Part shown: piece after piece, positions 45,035-58,900 of the stretch
Numbering within the stretch: position 1 is the first letter of the stretch
How the letters are laid out: the number at the start of each line of letters is the position of its first letter
Origin: Panagrolaimus kolymaensis
Lineage: Eukaryota > Nematoda > Chromadorea > Rhabditida > Panagrolaimidae
Direction of reading: 5' to 3'
Length of the DNA stretch: 64,000 nt
Assembly (NCBI GenBank): GCA_028622995.1
Contig: JAJQJQ010000033.1
Span: 620,001-684,000 of the forward strand
Program-made: the position numbers and the translations under genes
Notes under the pieces: model-generated
Database searches by the model: none
Told to the model about the DNA's origin: nothing
Seen by the model: only the letters and a program-made list of their open reading frames with translations

Positions 45035-45855
45035 TGCGTGGCACGGCAACCTGGCTCTCTTTTCCCAGAGAGAGTATCTTCACATATCCCTTTCGGCGTT
45101 CCCGCCTATTTTGCGCGCGCTTATTTTATCTTAATAATCCTGGCCCAAACAAATTACATTAACTTAAAATACTCAATGTTTTAGAAGATAAGTATAAAGA
45201 AGAACTTTATTTAAATTTTGGAACATAGGAAAACATTAAAATTAAGAATTTTGAAAAAAACAAACTATTTAAAGGAGAAAAACAATTGACTATATTAAAA
45301 ACACTGTTGGGTTTATAACTATTAGGAGTAAGAAGATTGATTAGCCCAAATGAGAATTTATGCAAATTTAATAAAAGTTAATTATTAACCCTGCTTTATT
45401 ACTTTATTATTACTATCCAACAGAATTGCCACAGGCATTCTGGTCAAAAGTTGCTAAGAATATGAGTGAGTACATTTAGTTACCATTAACAAAACACAGA
45501 TTTATGAAAGAATTCTAAGCCTATGTTAATTTTTTCAGTCTCTAAGCAAAATATATTTACAGGTTTTAAACATAATTGGATATAGTTTAATGAATATCAC
45601 ATAATGAAGTATCCTCACTCGCTCATAATAAAAATACACACACAAGTGTCTTTTTCAACCTCTTTAGTGTTGTGAATATACTACTATTGTATTTCTTATT
45701 ATTATAAATTCTAATGTTACTCCATTACTTTACTTTAGGTCTTAAGTTTACTCGCTTAAAATGCGCGCAAAAAATAGGCGGGAACTGATTTGATTCGCCG
45801 AAAGCGATGTGTGAAGATGTTCTCTCTGGTAAAAGAGAGCCAGGTTGCCATGTAA
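45035..45855. mobile_element. About 820-bp element with terminal inverted repeats of about 100 bp
   Basis: The left end (from about 45040) reads GGCAACCTGGCTCTCTTTT, CCAGAGAGA, ATCTTCACA, CTTTCGGCG, TTCCCGCCTATTTT and GCGCGC. The right end, inverted (45855 down to about 45755), gives the same blocks in the same order with small differences. AATCCCTTTTTTG before the left end and AATCCTTTTTTGG after the right end could be an imperfect target-site duplication of about 12 bp. The core has no recognizable protein. This looks like an older non-autonomous DNA transposon; the superfamily is not clear. Confidence 0.7.
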
Positions 45856-48800
45856 TCCTTTTTTGGAGGCCATAAAGAAATAAATAAATTTTTATTTCTT
45901 TCCAAAAAGCCCCTACGTGACTTTTTAATTTTTATATTTCTTCGTGTATCATTAATAAGTGTCATTCGAAATAATTCAATTAACTAGTAATAGCGGTCGA
46001 TGGTCGGCCATGATTACCGTATCCCTATTTATTCAAGGACGTTTCTTTGATGCCTCCAAAAAATAACCTTTTTTTTACAAAGAAAATTGTCTTTTTTATT
46101 TCCGAATTTATCTCTAATGTTTTAGAAGGAATTCATTTTTGAAAGCGTAAGCGTAGAAAAATACTATCATAACATGATTTGATTGTGCAAAAAAAAGAAA
46201 GAAATAATTCAACCCGTTTTATTTGTAGCCAAAATTGAATGAATTAATTAGGGTTTTAATCGCCATCGTCATCATCATCACTATCATGGGGGATGGATGT
46301 GAAGGAAGTAATTCACGTGGGCGATGAATGAAAACGAATCAACCGCAGCGCAGCGCATCTGTCTGAGCGTTCAAATGCAAAAAATAAACTTTCTTATTTT
46401 CTATAAAAGCTACGGTATTCAATTCAAATAAAACAGACTGATAGACTTCCTTCTTCAATTAAAAAGGGACATGACCTGGAGGTAATGAAAAGAATACCGT
46501 AAAGAGTCAGCGCCATGATGTCATTTTTTCGTTCAAATCGAATTATATTTTTCTTTGAAATAAATAAAAGTTAGAATAAAAGATTGAAAACGATGAAGGA
46601 AAAAACCTTGCTCCACACATTTTCTATTCCCGGTTTTGTTTTCCAAGTTCATTGATTTGTTTTATATTTTAAAACGCAATTAAAATTTTTCTTTTTGCAA
46701 GCTTTACAAAAATTACTGTAAAGGAGGCTATTGCGAATAATCCTAAAATAAGACTTTTTAAAACTTTTTGAATTTCCGTTTAAATTACCATTTAACAGAA
46801 AAGGGTTAAGCAATGAGGAATTGAGATTATTTGGTTTTTTGTCGCCAGAAATTCTAAACAATTTTTGATTATCATTTTTATTAAGGAAAGGTTTTTAGAA
46901 ACGTTTTAGTCTCTTTTTTTGGTATTTTAAAATAGTGTTAATACTGGAAAAAAATCTTTTGAAATCCTTTAGCTTTTACTTTGAGAGTAAAAGCTAATTG
47001 CTTATTTTAAAACATAAACCACAGTAATCACAGATTAAAATTTTAAAGCTACAAAGGCATAACAAATGCTTTTGAAAATTTAATACCCTCCATTTGCAAG
47101 AGAGAAAAAATGAAGCTTTTGTCATGGGAGCAGCAAAAAGCAAAAGCAAAAGTTCAAAAAATGCTAATATGAATATGCACTGAAGCTACTACATACGTCA
47201 TTGCTGGCATTTTTTTATTAACAGATCTTTCAACCTTGAAAGCCAAAAAAAGTTTTACATTTTAATACAAAGGCCATTATTTTAAATGAACTTTAAAAGA
47301 AGAAGAAGGAAAAAACATTTAATTCGTTGAATTAAATGCATCTTTACACTTCTTTTTTCTTTCCATCGTCTTATTTGTACAATCAAATGAAATTGTTTGT
47401 AGTCAGTCATCTATCTCATAACTTTTTGTAGACAGAAAATCAATTAAAGATAATAAAAAAACATAGAGAAGAGTGGAATAATACATAACTTCCTTTTCCA
47501 ATAAATAATGATAGTAAATTTGTATTTCCAAAAACTGTTTTTTCTGAAGTGAAAGGAAATATATAAGGCTACGCCATAGAAGGTGAATTGAATGTGACCG
47601 TCCAAACGATACCTGTCCTATCAATAGCCTCTCTTCCCTATCTAAATAAAATTAACTATGAAGCGTCACAAAATCAAAAATTGTGCAATTGTAAACAAAA
47701 GTTGTTAACTTTCTTTCTTTTTTGAAAAGGGTAAATTTTTTTTGCTCTCGTTTAAGAAAGGCGGAAGTTTGATCAAAAAGTTGACCTAAAAATTTCTAAA
47801 TTTTTGAAGAAAAAATCATAACAAAAAACGTAGTACAACTTAAAGATATCAAAATTAATGTCGCCAAATTTCTAATACACGAAACATACATATAATAAGT
47901 AAAATTTGAAAAGGGATAAGAATTTTATTTTTGAAAGATATTGTGCTGCAGAATATCGCAAGTTTTCGAGCGTATTATAAAAAGCAAAAGGCGGATAAAA
48001 TTTTTATTTAATCAAATCCTTCATTCATAAATACAAAAAATCAAACTTTTTTAATTGCAAAATTACAAACTGCTTGCATTACATCATTATCTTTTCTGAA
48101 ATTGTTTGTATTTTTTTTAAATAAAAAATTCTTTTATGGGCTTTGAACTTTTTAAAGTGACGAACTTATATCATAGATCATAAAGTGGTTTTGACTTCCA
48201 TTTTTTGATAAACCCCAAAACATAGAACAGTGGTTGACAAAAAAAATAAAAGAGGCTGATGGCGGTGTCGATGTCACTTTTTTTTTATCATCGCTCCTTC
48301 ACCGCTTCTTTTTTTTGCACAAAATACATGAAATATAACAGCAAGACCAAAAAAATTGTTTTTGAACTTGCATATGTGAGAAAATGAAATTAAAAAAAAG
48401 AGGAAAAAGCAAAAGATTGTTAGCTAAAAAGTTTAACAGAAGAATGGTTAGATTTTTTTATAGAATTTTGAGTTACTGTAATTTTAGAATTACCTGAAAT
48501 AACTGTAAATAATTTTTCAATTAAATAATGGGATATCTAATCCATTAGGATAAATTGTAGTTTAGTCTTATAATCCTCTCATATCTTATCCCTTTATCTG
48601 TCCAAAAATCCCTTCTCTATAAAAACTATGCCATGATGCACTTTTATTTCTCAAAAAAAAACTTATAACGAAAGGGATCGCAGCAATAATCAGACAACAA
48701 TTATTGTTTGTCAAAGAATCACCTAAAAGGAAAAATGATTTATATCATTTTTATTTCTTTTTAAAACATCGTAGACTTAATGAAACGAATAACCATGAAA

Positions 48801-49699
48801 ATATGAGACCTTTGAAATCTCCACGTAAAAGTGCAAAAAAATTATTACTAAAACTGTTGGAAAAAGATTATTAGAAATTTCATTATTGGGCCTGTAAACT
48901 TTTTTGTATTTTGTATTTGATGAAATTACAGAATCGTTTTTTTGTTGTAGTTTACTGAACCTGAACATTATCATCACTCAAAAAAATCTTATGTTGGTAA
49001 ATAAAAAAAGGAGGAGACAATCAAATAACAACAACCAACCATCATCGGGTGATGGCGGCGGCCCTCTTTTCTTCGTTTAATCAAGCGATTTGTCACGTAG
49101 ACATATTCTTCAAATAATCACGTATTTAACTGTGTTTTCAAATGAAAAGAAACTTTTTTTGATTAAGCATTTTTCATATCTTTCAAATGTCACGTATTTA
49201 TTTTGCGCAGCAAGTTCTGATAAAAAGCGGTCAACTTTGGTCCATTTTTCATCAGTTTTTTCAAATATCATCTCTTCCTCCAATTCTTATTCTTCCTCCT
49301 CTCTTTATTCTTCTTTTATTTTTTGCTACTTTTTTAGTTCCGTTTTTCTCTTCTCCTTCCATCGTCTTTTATATTTATTTTTTTGTCCATATTTTATTAT
49401 CATTCATCACAACACATTGAAGACCAATAATTTCACGTGCATTTCTTAACCATTTGAAATGCTTTAATTATATATATATTACGTGAAGTTTTTAAAGTTT
49501 TTGGAACAATGTTTTGATGATGAGTTTTAAAAAAAATAGAAGAAAAAAATTTATAATAACACTTGGAAGTAATTCTTTCTAAATAGTTTGGTTTAAGGCT
49601 AATTTTTTTACAGTATCCCTTGTTATTATACTCGAGCTTTCACATTAAAATCTTAATTTATTTTTTATCTAAATCCCTTTCATATTTAGATCCGCTACG

Positions 49700-51431
49700 A
49701 TGTCATCTGACCTTACAACAACTTTACCTGCAATGTTCAATAAATCTCGAATTGAACTTCAGCAAACTTTTTCACCCACTCCATTTTGTTATTCCCCAAC
49801 TCGAACAATCAAATCCATTGCTGCGTTTGTTAATGATACTGCGACCACTGCAGTTGGTACAGTATCCTCAGCAACCACAGGATTTTCTTCGATCATTGGA
49901 GCATGGCTTGCTTTAATTATTACTGGTACCTTTTGTGATACTAAATATTCCGCTGCTTTTTCAATTAAACAGTAAGTTTTTCATTTTTTTAAAGCTTTGA
50001 TTTTTCAAAAAAAATTTTATTATTGGAATCTCACGTCAATTTATTTTTTAGAAATTATAAAGAACTCACCCAACCTCGACTTTCAAAATTTACATGCATT
50101 GATTATTTTCGCGTAATTGGAATTTTATGGGTTATGATTAATCATACTGGAAGCGAAGGACGTATTGATATTCTTGATCGTTTACCCTCAGCTAAAGCTT
50201 TCAAAGATGCCGTTCACAACCACCCATTCTTTGGTCCATTATTTGGAAACTCTGGATTGGGTGTTGAAATATTTCTCGTTTTAAGTGGATTCCTCGCGGC
50301 AAGATCTTGGTATCGAAGTTCACAAAAGAAAACAAGCAATTTTTGGGGGCATTATTTTGGTTTCATTCTTAAACGTGCCCTTCGACTCTTTCCTTCAGTA
50401 GCTGTGTTTATTTGGCTCGCTCAATCATCCTTTTCCGCTGAATACATGCCACGATTCCATAATTCTATGGTTTCAACTTGTGGATGGAAAGGACTTACAT
50501 CACATTTAACTTTCACAAGCAATTGGCAATCGACTCCCACATGCCTTGGATATCTCTGGTATCTCGGCCTCGATTTTCAACTTTACATTATTTCACCACT
50601 TTTTATGGCCGTTTTACTTTACAATACTACCCTCGGAGTTAGTCTTATTGGTGTCGTCGTTGCTTTCTCATCTCTTTATCGGGGTTATTTCTGCTGGACT
50701 CATGATATTTGCAATAAAAGTGATGTCGATATTCCTTTCATTTCATTCCCAGGACAAACCGAAGCTGAACTACAAAAAATTTATTATGGTCTTTGGGATA
50801 TTTATTCTCGACCTCAAACAAAATGTGGCCCATTTCTTATTGGACTTTTAGCTGGATTCTTTTCATTACAATATTCTCAAGCTCCATCCATCCCAAAAAG
50901 CTTCCTTAAAGTTTTCAATTTCTCTGCCATTGCTGGAGCCATCTTTTGCATTTTTGGAATCCTTCCCGAATATTGGTATCCCGATGCTGGAAATACAACT
51001 TACAACGCATTTTACACCGCCACCTTCCGTTCAATTTTTGCTCTTTGCACTTCATGGCTTTTATTTTATGGAATTTATTGGTTTAAAGCTTCATCTTTTG
51101 TTTTCTTTAACGTTCTTGCTACAATTACTTTCCAGGTAAAATCAATTCTTAAATATTGACTCTAACTAATCAAATATTTATTTTTTAGGCTTACCTTTTA
51201 CACATGCCCGTTGTTTATCTTTTTAATAATTGCCAACTTTTACAAGATGCTAATGGCCCATGGGAAGTCCTTTTCGTTCTTCCTGGAGTTGCTATCATCA
51301 GCTACATTGGAGCTTTCATTCTTTATCTCACAATTGAAGCACCTATGGCTAAAATTGCTAGTTATTTATATGATAATATGCACGCATATTTCATCCCAGA
51401 ATTATCACCATCCCACTCAAAAACTGATTAA
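49700..51431 (+). CDS. Acyltransferase-3 family multi-pass membrane protein (OAC/NRF-6-like)
   Basis: Exons 49700-49971, 50052-51135 and 51189-51431 give 532 aa. An N-terminal TM lies at about 55-78, in a Ser/Thr-rich region. The ACYL3 domain starts KFTCIDYFRVIGILWVMINHTG, with the Arg and the His of the family R-x10-H motif, then GNSGLGVEIFLVLSGFLAARS and ILKRALRLFPSVAVFIWLA. Some eight to ten further hydrophobic segments follow, with LWYLGLDFQLYIISPLF, KCGPFLIGLLAGF, AYLLHMPVVYLF and a final LFVLPGVAIISYIGAFILYL leading to the motif YLTIEAPM near the C-terminus (family E-x-P). These enzymes move acyl groups across membranes; worm members (nrf-6, oac genes) act in lipid and drug handling. 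A full NRF domain with its Cys-rich pattern is not seen at the N-terminus. A CATATTTAG acceptor ten bases before the ATG fits trans-splicing. Confidence 0.88.
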
Positions 51432-52676
51432 TTCAATTCAAGCTTTTTTAAATTAAAATTTAAGGGTTTTTTTCTGAGCTTATTTATTTCACGATCTCAC
51501 TTTTTTAGAGGGTGTTTCTTTTCTTTTTGTATATTTTTAAGTCTTCACATTCCTATATTTTTTTTAATAATTAAAAATTAATTTTGAATATTTCAATATC
51601 ATTTACAAATGAGCTTATTTTTTTGGACACATTTTTATTTTGTCTTTTTTTAATTTTTGTACATAATTTTATTCTTTTTTTAATATTGTTTTTCATTGAA
51701 TATGTCTGTCGTTTGCAAGGAAATAAAGTGCAAATAATCAACTGAACAAATTTTTCTTTCTTCTTTTCTTTCCCAAAATAATCACATTTAATCAACATAA
51801 AAAAATATATTTTTATCAGATGGTTTTGATCAAGGAAGTGATCAGCAGAAAATTTGTATAGCTTACAGCTATTATGTATACATGAGAAAGTGCACGTACT
51901 CATGAAGTTAGAATTAAAATAAACACATGCATTTTAAAGCAATCAGTAATTATGATAGCTTTGTACTTTTTTTTTGCTATGATCTTTGCTGCATATTAAA
52001 AAAGGCCTAGAAAAGAAAAGTGAGTAATTTCGTGAAGACTTTTCCTTTTAAAATTATGCACAAATGAATTCTAAAAAAATGAAAGCAGCACCAAAAAGGC
52101 GATGAATTTGGTTTTGAAACCCTTTTTGCGCAACCAAAAATGAAAAAACAAAAAACCTACATAAAGTGTGCTCTTCTTTGCTTATCTGGTACTAAAGAAA
52201 ACACACTCTACGTTGTTATAAATGTTAGCTATAAAAGGTTTTGATTTTGTTCTTATAATCGGTTTATTATTACGACCAAAAGGTATGTAATTAAATCTAA
52301 CTGCAGAAGTGTATGTTAGAAAAACAATAATTTTTGGTTGCGCTGTCCGGGGTTTTCCGGATAGCAAATATTCTTTCATAGTCTTGAGTTGTTAGTTCTA
52401 TTTGTAAAGAACCGATGAATGTATTCACCCATTTTTAAGGTCATTCACAGTCAAATATCATTCCCACAAGCATTGATGACTCGATAATGAAGTCAAAGAA
52501 CAGAAGAAGAAGCAGTGATGGCAACAAAAAAAAGTGATTCAAATTTTAAAAAAGCAATATCATGATTCAACGTTGAATACAAATGAAATAACAGTTATCG
52601 AAAAAAGAAGCAAAAAGCTTCTTAATGCATTGATTGAAAGCTTCTTCCTTAAAATTGGTTGCTTGAATAATAAAAT
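51432..52676. other. Intergenic, no gene seen
   Basis: 3' UTR of the acyltransferase gene with T-rich stretches, then about 1.1 kb without supported exons. Minus-strand frames near 51571-51903 and 52182-52379 have no recognizable features. Confidence 0.5.
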
Positions 52677-53865
<1,189 letters not shown>

Positions 53866-54837
53866 ATTAATTTTAAACGTTTTTATTATTGTTTGCAAAT
53901 AATGTTTAATAAAATTATTCACATTCAAATGCCAATCAAAGTATAAAAAAACTGTCAAGATCTTTTGCCGAGACTCTTTTATCCCAAAAAAAAAGTGTTT
54001 TAAATATAATTATAGAGTAACGAAAAAAGAAACTCTTTTTGATCCGTCTTTTCGATATCCGTATGCATCAAAATCGGAATGCCCAGAAAATAGTGCGCGA
54101 GATGACTCAATGCATAGTCGTGTCCTTTTTCTTTCATCTTATTCGTTGCAATTGCAAAAAGATCCGGTTTCGTCGTCTCCAAATAAGAGCTGACGTCACA
54201 AATGGTCACAAATTTATTTCCAACCTTCATTCCTCTTATTTTTTGATCTTTCCATGGTTTGCTAAAAACATATTTTTGTAAAAATAATTTTTACCCCCTT
54301 CAAAATGGAACATGAAAATTTACACGTTTTCCGTTCACTTTCTTTTTTATTATTTTTCTTTCGTAATTGCCTCAAAAACAATTTTTTTCTGTATTTGATT
54401 AACTCAGCCACACCCAAAATTTGTCAAATGGCCTTTTTCAAACAAGGTTAAAAATATAGGAAACGTTACCTAATTTGATGATTTTCACACTCGAAGTGAC
54501 GAGTATGTATTTTTTTATGAAATTTTACCTTTTCTTGTTCGATAAATTTAAAGCGGGTATATGTCCTAACCGTGAAGTTGGTTAGACAAAGAATGTTCCT
54601 TTGATGCCGTAGAATTGACACAATAATAAATAGTAAGTATTTATTCAGGAACACAGCTGTTAGCTGAGCGGTAAGCTAACAGCAACCAAAGACGATACAG
54701 AGTAAAGTGAAATGTAAAGTGAAGTTCTAACCACTAACAAAACAATGAAACAGTGAATACAAAATAGGCTATGCAGCGAGGCTTCCATAATCCACACGAG
54801 ACCATCAGAAAGCGCCATTTTGAATGCTTCGTGTTGT
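53866..54837. other. Intergenic, no gene seen
   Basis: AATAAA at 53908, then AT-rich DNA. An A-box-like TAGCTGAGCGG near 54661-54675 is noted but has no good B box. Confidence 0.5.
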
Positions 54838-55011
54838 CAGTGGCCCTTCTCATAAAAAAAGTTCATGAACTTTTTAAAAAAGTTCATGAACTTTTCTCGT
54901 CAAGACCGGGATTTGTACAACGAAAAAAAGTTCATGAACTTTTTTTGTCAATGAAAAAAATTACTCTCGAACAGAAAAGTTCATGAACTTTTTTTATGAG
55001 AATGGCCACAG
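54838..55011. mobile_element. About 174-bp inverted-repeat element with four AAGTTCATGAACTT palindromes
   Basis: The left end reads GTGGCCCTTCTCAT, then A-tract, then AAGTTCATGAACTTTT. The right end, inverted, reads GTGGCCATTCTCAT, A-tract and AAGTTCATGAACTTTT. Two more palindromes sit inside (four in all, at about 54860, 54880, 54928 and 54977). No clean target-site duplication was found; similar GTTGT/ACAAC bases outside the ends suggest the true terminus may lie a few bases further out. It is likely a very small MITE. Confidence 0.65.
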
Positions 55012-55718
55012 AGCCACAACAGTATACATATTAGCTTCATTCAATGGGCATTGATTGTATTTTGTAAATATCCTTATATCATATTTTCTTTGCTTCTTTT
55101 TTTTAAATACAAAATTTAAACTTGTATTGACTTTTTAGAGTGGTTGATTAGTTCAAACTAACGAAGCATCGCATCTTAAAAGGTGTCCCTCACCAAAACA
55201 AAACAAAAAGGCAAATTTGAGTGAAAGTTTTTTTCCGGCGCACCTTTTTTTGCAACTACAAAACAATGAACAACAAACAGTTTCGGAGTTTTCTCCATTT
55301 TTTTTATACCTGCTGCCAGCTTTGGTGGTGGTTGTTCTGATGGCGTCGTCACCGTCTTAGATCGATCAGTCGTCGACCGCCACGGCAAGGACACTTCGTT
55401 TGTGGTGTGCGTCGTCGTCTTCAAAAACAAATCGAAATTGCGCATCGTTTAACCTTTTTTTCTTCTCAAAAATAAAAGTAAAAGTTGATGGGGACGGAAA
55501 CGTGAGTGGCCTAGCTTTTCAATAAGATGTGATCCTTTTTGGTGGTGGCATTCATATGTGTTTGGAAAAAGCGGGTTGGCAGTAAAAAAAAAATAGAGAG
55601 AAGACTAGTATATTTATTTGTTGCAGATTTTTTGTCTCTTTAACCAAATCGAAAGCTTTTTCATTTTTACCTTTATTTAAAATAATATTGAATTTTCTTA
55701 GATCAAAGAGTTTTTAAA
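55012..55718. other. Intergenic, no gene seen
   Basis: About 700 bp with no supported exon; a minus-strand open frame near 55176-55445 is unsupported by splice or domain evidence. Confidence 0.5.
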
Positions 55719-55970
55719 GGGAGTGTCCCAGACGATGAGAATAATTTTACGACGACGGGTGTTCCTAGCCCGAAAGTTTCTTTGTCTCAAAAGCTTACAA
55801 AGTGCTACGAATTTTTGTAGCTTTTTGTAGCATTTTGAGAAAAAAAAACAAAGTGCTACAAAAAGCTACAAAAAATTTGAAGCTCTTTGTAAGCTTTTGA
55901 GACAATGAAAAAAAACTTTCGGGCTAGGAACACCCGCTGTAAGGGTTTTCTCATCGTATGGGACACTCCC
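55719..55970. mobile_element. 252-bp inverted-repeat MITE (GGGAGTGTCCCA termini)
   Basis: GGGAGTGTCCCA at 55719 and its inverse TGGGACACTCCC at the right end begin arms of about 110 bp that both contain CGATGAGAA, GGGTGTTCCTAGCCCGAAAG, TTGTCTCAAAAGCTTACAAAG and TTTTGTAGC blocks. TTTAAA borders both ends; read as TTAA plus an extra A:T base pair, it would suit a piggyBac-like target, and read as TA, a Tc1/mariner one, so the superfamily is left open. No coding capacity. Confidence 0.8.
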
Positions 55971-58900
55971 TTTAAAAATTACTTTATTTTTAATTTTTTC
56001 TCCACTAGGATCATTCTCCTTTTTTCCGTCTCTTCATTTAATTCCAAAATACGTATCCAATATTTATTCGTTGCTTTGAATTACAGTTTAAATTTCAATT
56101 CATTTACTTCTCTTTTATTTGTTGTTGTCTTTGAGGTTTTCCGCCTTTTCTCAATCACGTGGGTGAATAAAAGTCAATACAAAAAAACATTCTGTCAATA
56201 TCTACATCGGTGGATTTCTTTTGGATAAACTTTTAAGTATTGAGGTTCTGTTGCTTCTGAAAAAAACGTTTATAACACTTTTTCCTTGACTTGGATTTCT
56301 TTCTCCCTTATTTTTGCTGATATTAGTTTAGAACCTGATGATGGTGGTAAAAAGGCGTTTTCCTTTTCTATGAAGACCAATGTTTTCCAAAATAAAAAAA
56401 ATCAAATCGATCAAGGCACTCCTTTTTCATTTAAGCGCAACAAATTCTTTTTCTATGTATTTGTTATTTTTTGAATATTTAATGACCATTTTTCCATGTT
56501 CTTCAAGATAAGAAAGGAAAGTGGAAAGAAATGTGGTGAATCATGAATGTTTTGTTGCATTCTTTCTAAACTAAATTGGGTAATTTTTTTTGTGCAAAAT
56601 ATTTGCCATGTGATGATTGCTTTTTGGGATGATATAAAAACAAGCTATTGTAAAAACACAATTTAAGTTTAACAAAAACTGAATAAGGTTCTTAAGCCCA
56701 CTATTTATTATTTATCTTCAGTATTTTTTCTATTTTTTTAGCTATTCCCCTGTAAGTGTTTAGTCTATCACGAAGACCTGTACTTTGAAGCCTGTTATTA
56801 TCTTACATCATTTTTTGAAAACCCCCATGTTTTTGCTAAACTTTAAAACCATCAAAAAAAGAAGAACGTTCGTTCAGCGGAAATAGTTTTTTGTTTGTTT
56901 TTTATTCTTCGTCTTCTTCCCAATCGATCATCGACTTGGAAAAAAAGCATTGATTTCTTGTTATATTTCGTCGCCATCTTCCTTCACGTTTTTGAAAAAA
57001 AAGAAAGAAAAAAGAACATAAGCAAAAGAAAAAAAAGTGAAAAAGGTTTTTTTGTTAGACCAAAAATAGGACATAGAAAAAAAGAGCTGCAGTAGTAGCA
57101 GCAGTAACCAATGACTCACATCAAAATCTGTTCTTAAACTTTCTTCCATTTAAGAATACACCCATTTTGTGATGGTGATTTTTTTTCTATCAACAACCTT
57201 GAAAGCGAACGTCAAAGTTGTAAGTTTATAAATCCAAAATTTACTTTCATTTGGAATAAAACTTTTTTTACTTGTTTTTCCTATAATTTTTCTTCTGCAC
57301 AAAATTGATTTCTTCAGTTAAGTTAATCACTTGAGGTGATCTCGAGATGACTGACTGACTTTTTTGTTTCCTTCAAATAATAACGGTCTTGAAAAAAAAG
57401 GCAAAGCAAAAAGGAAATGATTTCGCGCAAAATAAAAAATCGAAGGTCATTTTGATTCTTTTGCGCCGGTCTGCGACATCGCCGTTTTCTTGCTGCTGCT
57501 GCTTGCCCGTGTTCGGTTTTAATGTTTTCTTGATCACTCCCGTTTTTTTATTTGTTACTTTTTATTTGCTTTGCTTTTGCTTTTTCTACTGTTAAAAAAA
57601 TGTGAGCTTCCAAGTGAAAAATATATTATGTTTAATAATTAATGTTTTTAAATATAAAAAAAATAATGAGAAATCCTTGTACTTTATGTTTTTTTTTATA
57701 TCTGAATATAATTAAAAATTTTAGTTGTTTGAGAGATCTTTTTTCGACCTTTTATCAGACAGCTTTAACTAGAACCTCCCTCATTTCCGATGCTTCTTTG
57801 TAATTGCAAAAAATAAAAGAAATAAAAACTGAAAGAAATAATTTTGTTAAGCCGGATTTCAATTAAAAGATTTTATAAGTCTTTAACGACGATGAAATAA
57901 TAAAAAAACACTCATAATTAAAGGTCGAAAAAAAATATTAAAACACAGAAAAAAGAGTATTATTTTCATAATTAAAATTAACAAAAATTTTGGGCTTTTT
58001 TGTTTTAAAAGTTAGTTAATTAAAAATCTGACAAAAAAATTGACCCCTTTCATTTAAAATTTCTTAAATATTTTTTCTTTTTGTATTTTTACCTGATTAT
58101 TTTTATTATTACTTTTGTCTCTTTCCCTGGCTTTCTTCTTTTTTTTGATAATTTTTCTCTCCTTCTTTCATCAATAATAAGTCAAGAATTGTGTAGGGGA
58201 GTGAAAGCAAAAGAAAAAAAAACATTATAGGGGTTTATCTTGTTCCAATATGTTAAATATTATTTAGTGGAACTAATCCTTTTTGCTTTCTTTGTGGATT
58301 CGAAATAACCACTCTCATTATCCCATATTATCTTTCGCAGTTAACGGGACTATAGGAGTCTTTTTTACATTGTCTTCTTGACACAAACAAATTATTTCGA
58401 AGCCGATAAGATAGATATCCTCTGCCGCACGGTAGTTACTACATTTTAAGCTAATTTTGTTCTTAAAAAACAAAAATCGTAAAATTTATTTATAATAATA
58501 AATATATGGATTATGACTAGTGATAATAAGGTGTGACTTTTACACTACAGTATTTAACCCTTTTTTGTTGATTGGGAAAATAGCCTACAGTAGTGTTGAA
58601 AGGGTTTTACAAAAAAAACTTTTTAATTTATTATTTTTGTTAGGATTATTTTTCATAAAGGTGAGTGAGGGTGTTGGATAAGTGCTATTAGACTTTGGTT
58701 TGTTGTTACTTTTAATTTGTTTTTTTTTTCGTTTCTTATCTCTCTTTTTTTGCAAACAAAATGTATGTACAAGGAATTATTATTACGATCATTTCATGAA
58801 ATGAGTATTTGTTTTCTATTTTTTTGTTTTGTTTGTTTTTTTGAAGCTAATCATAAATAATAACAAAAATAATAACACCAAAGACATTATTATCTTGCTT

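Larger units (their letters stand above)
42834..49699. other. Long interval without a confirmed gene
   Basis: Nearly 7 kb, AT-rich. It contains one candidate 5' exon at 44370-44470 and one inverted-repeat element at about 45035-45855, both listed separately. Open frames at 49090-49449 are Ser/Phe/Tyr runs from pyrimidine-rich DNA. It may include a long first intron or regulatory DNA for the acyltransferase gene at 49700. Confidence 0.45.

Noticed and set aside
49090..49449. Plus-strand frames of 119 and 77 codons
   Set aside because: Dominated by Ser, Phe and Tyr from TCT/TTT-rich DNA; two overlapping frames look equally open and there is no domain.
54655..54730. A-box-like TAGCTGAGCGG suggesting a tRNA
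   Set aside because: No convincing B box or acceptor stem at tRNA spacing.
57389..57595. Plus-strand frame with a Cys run
   Set aside because: The Cys run comes from a TGCTGC repeat; no signal or splice support.
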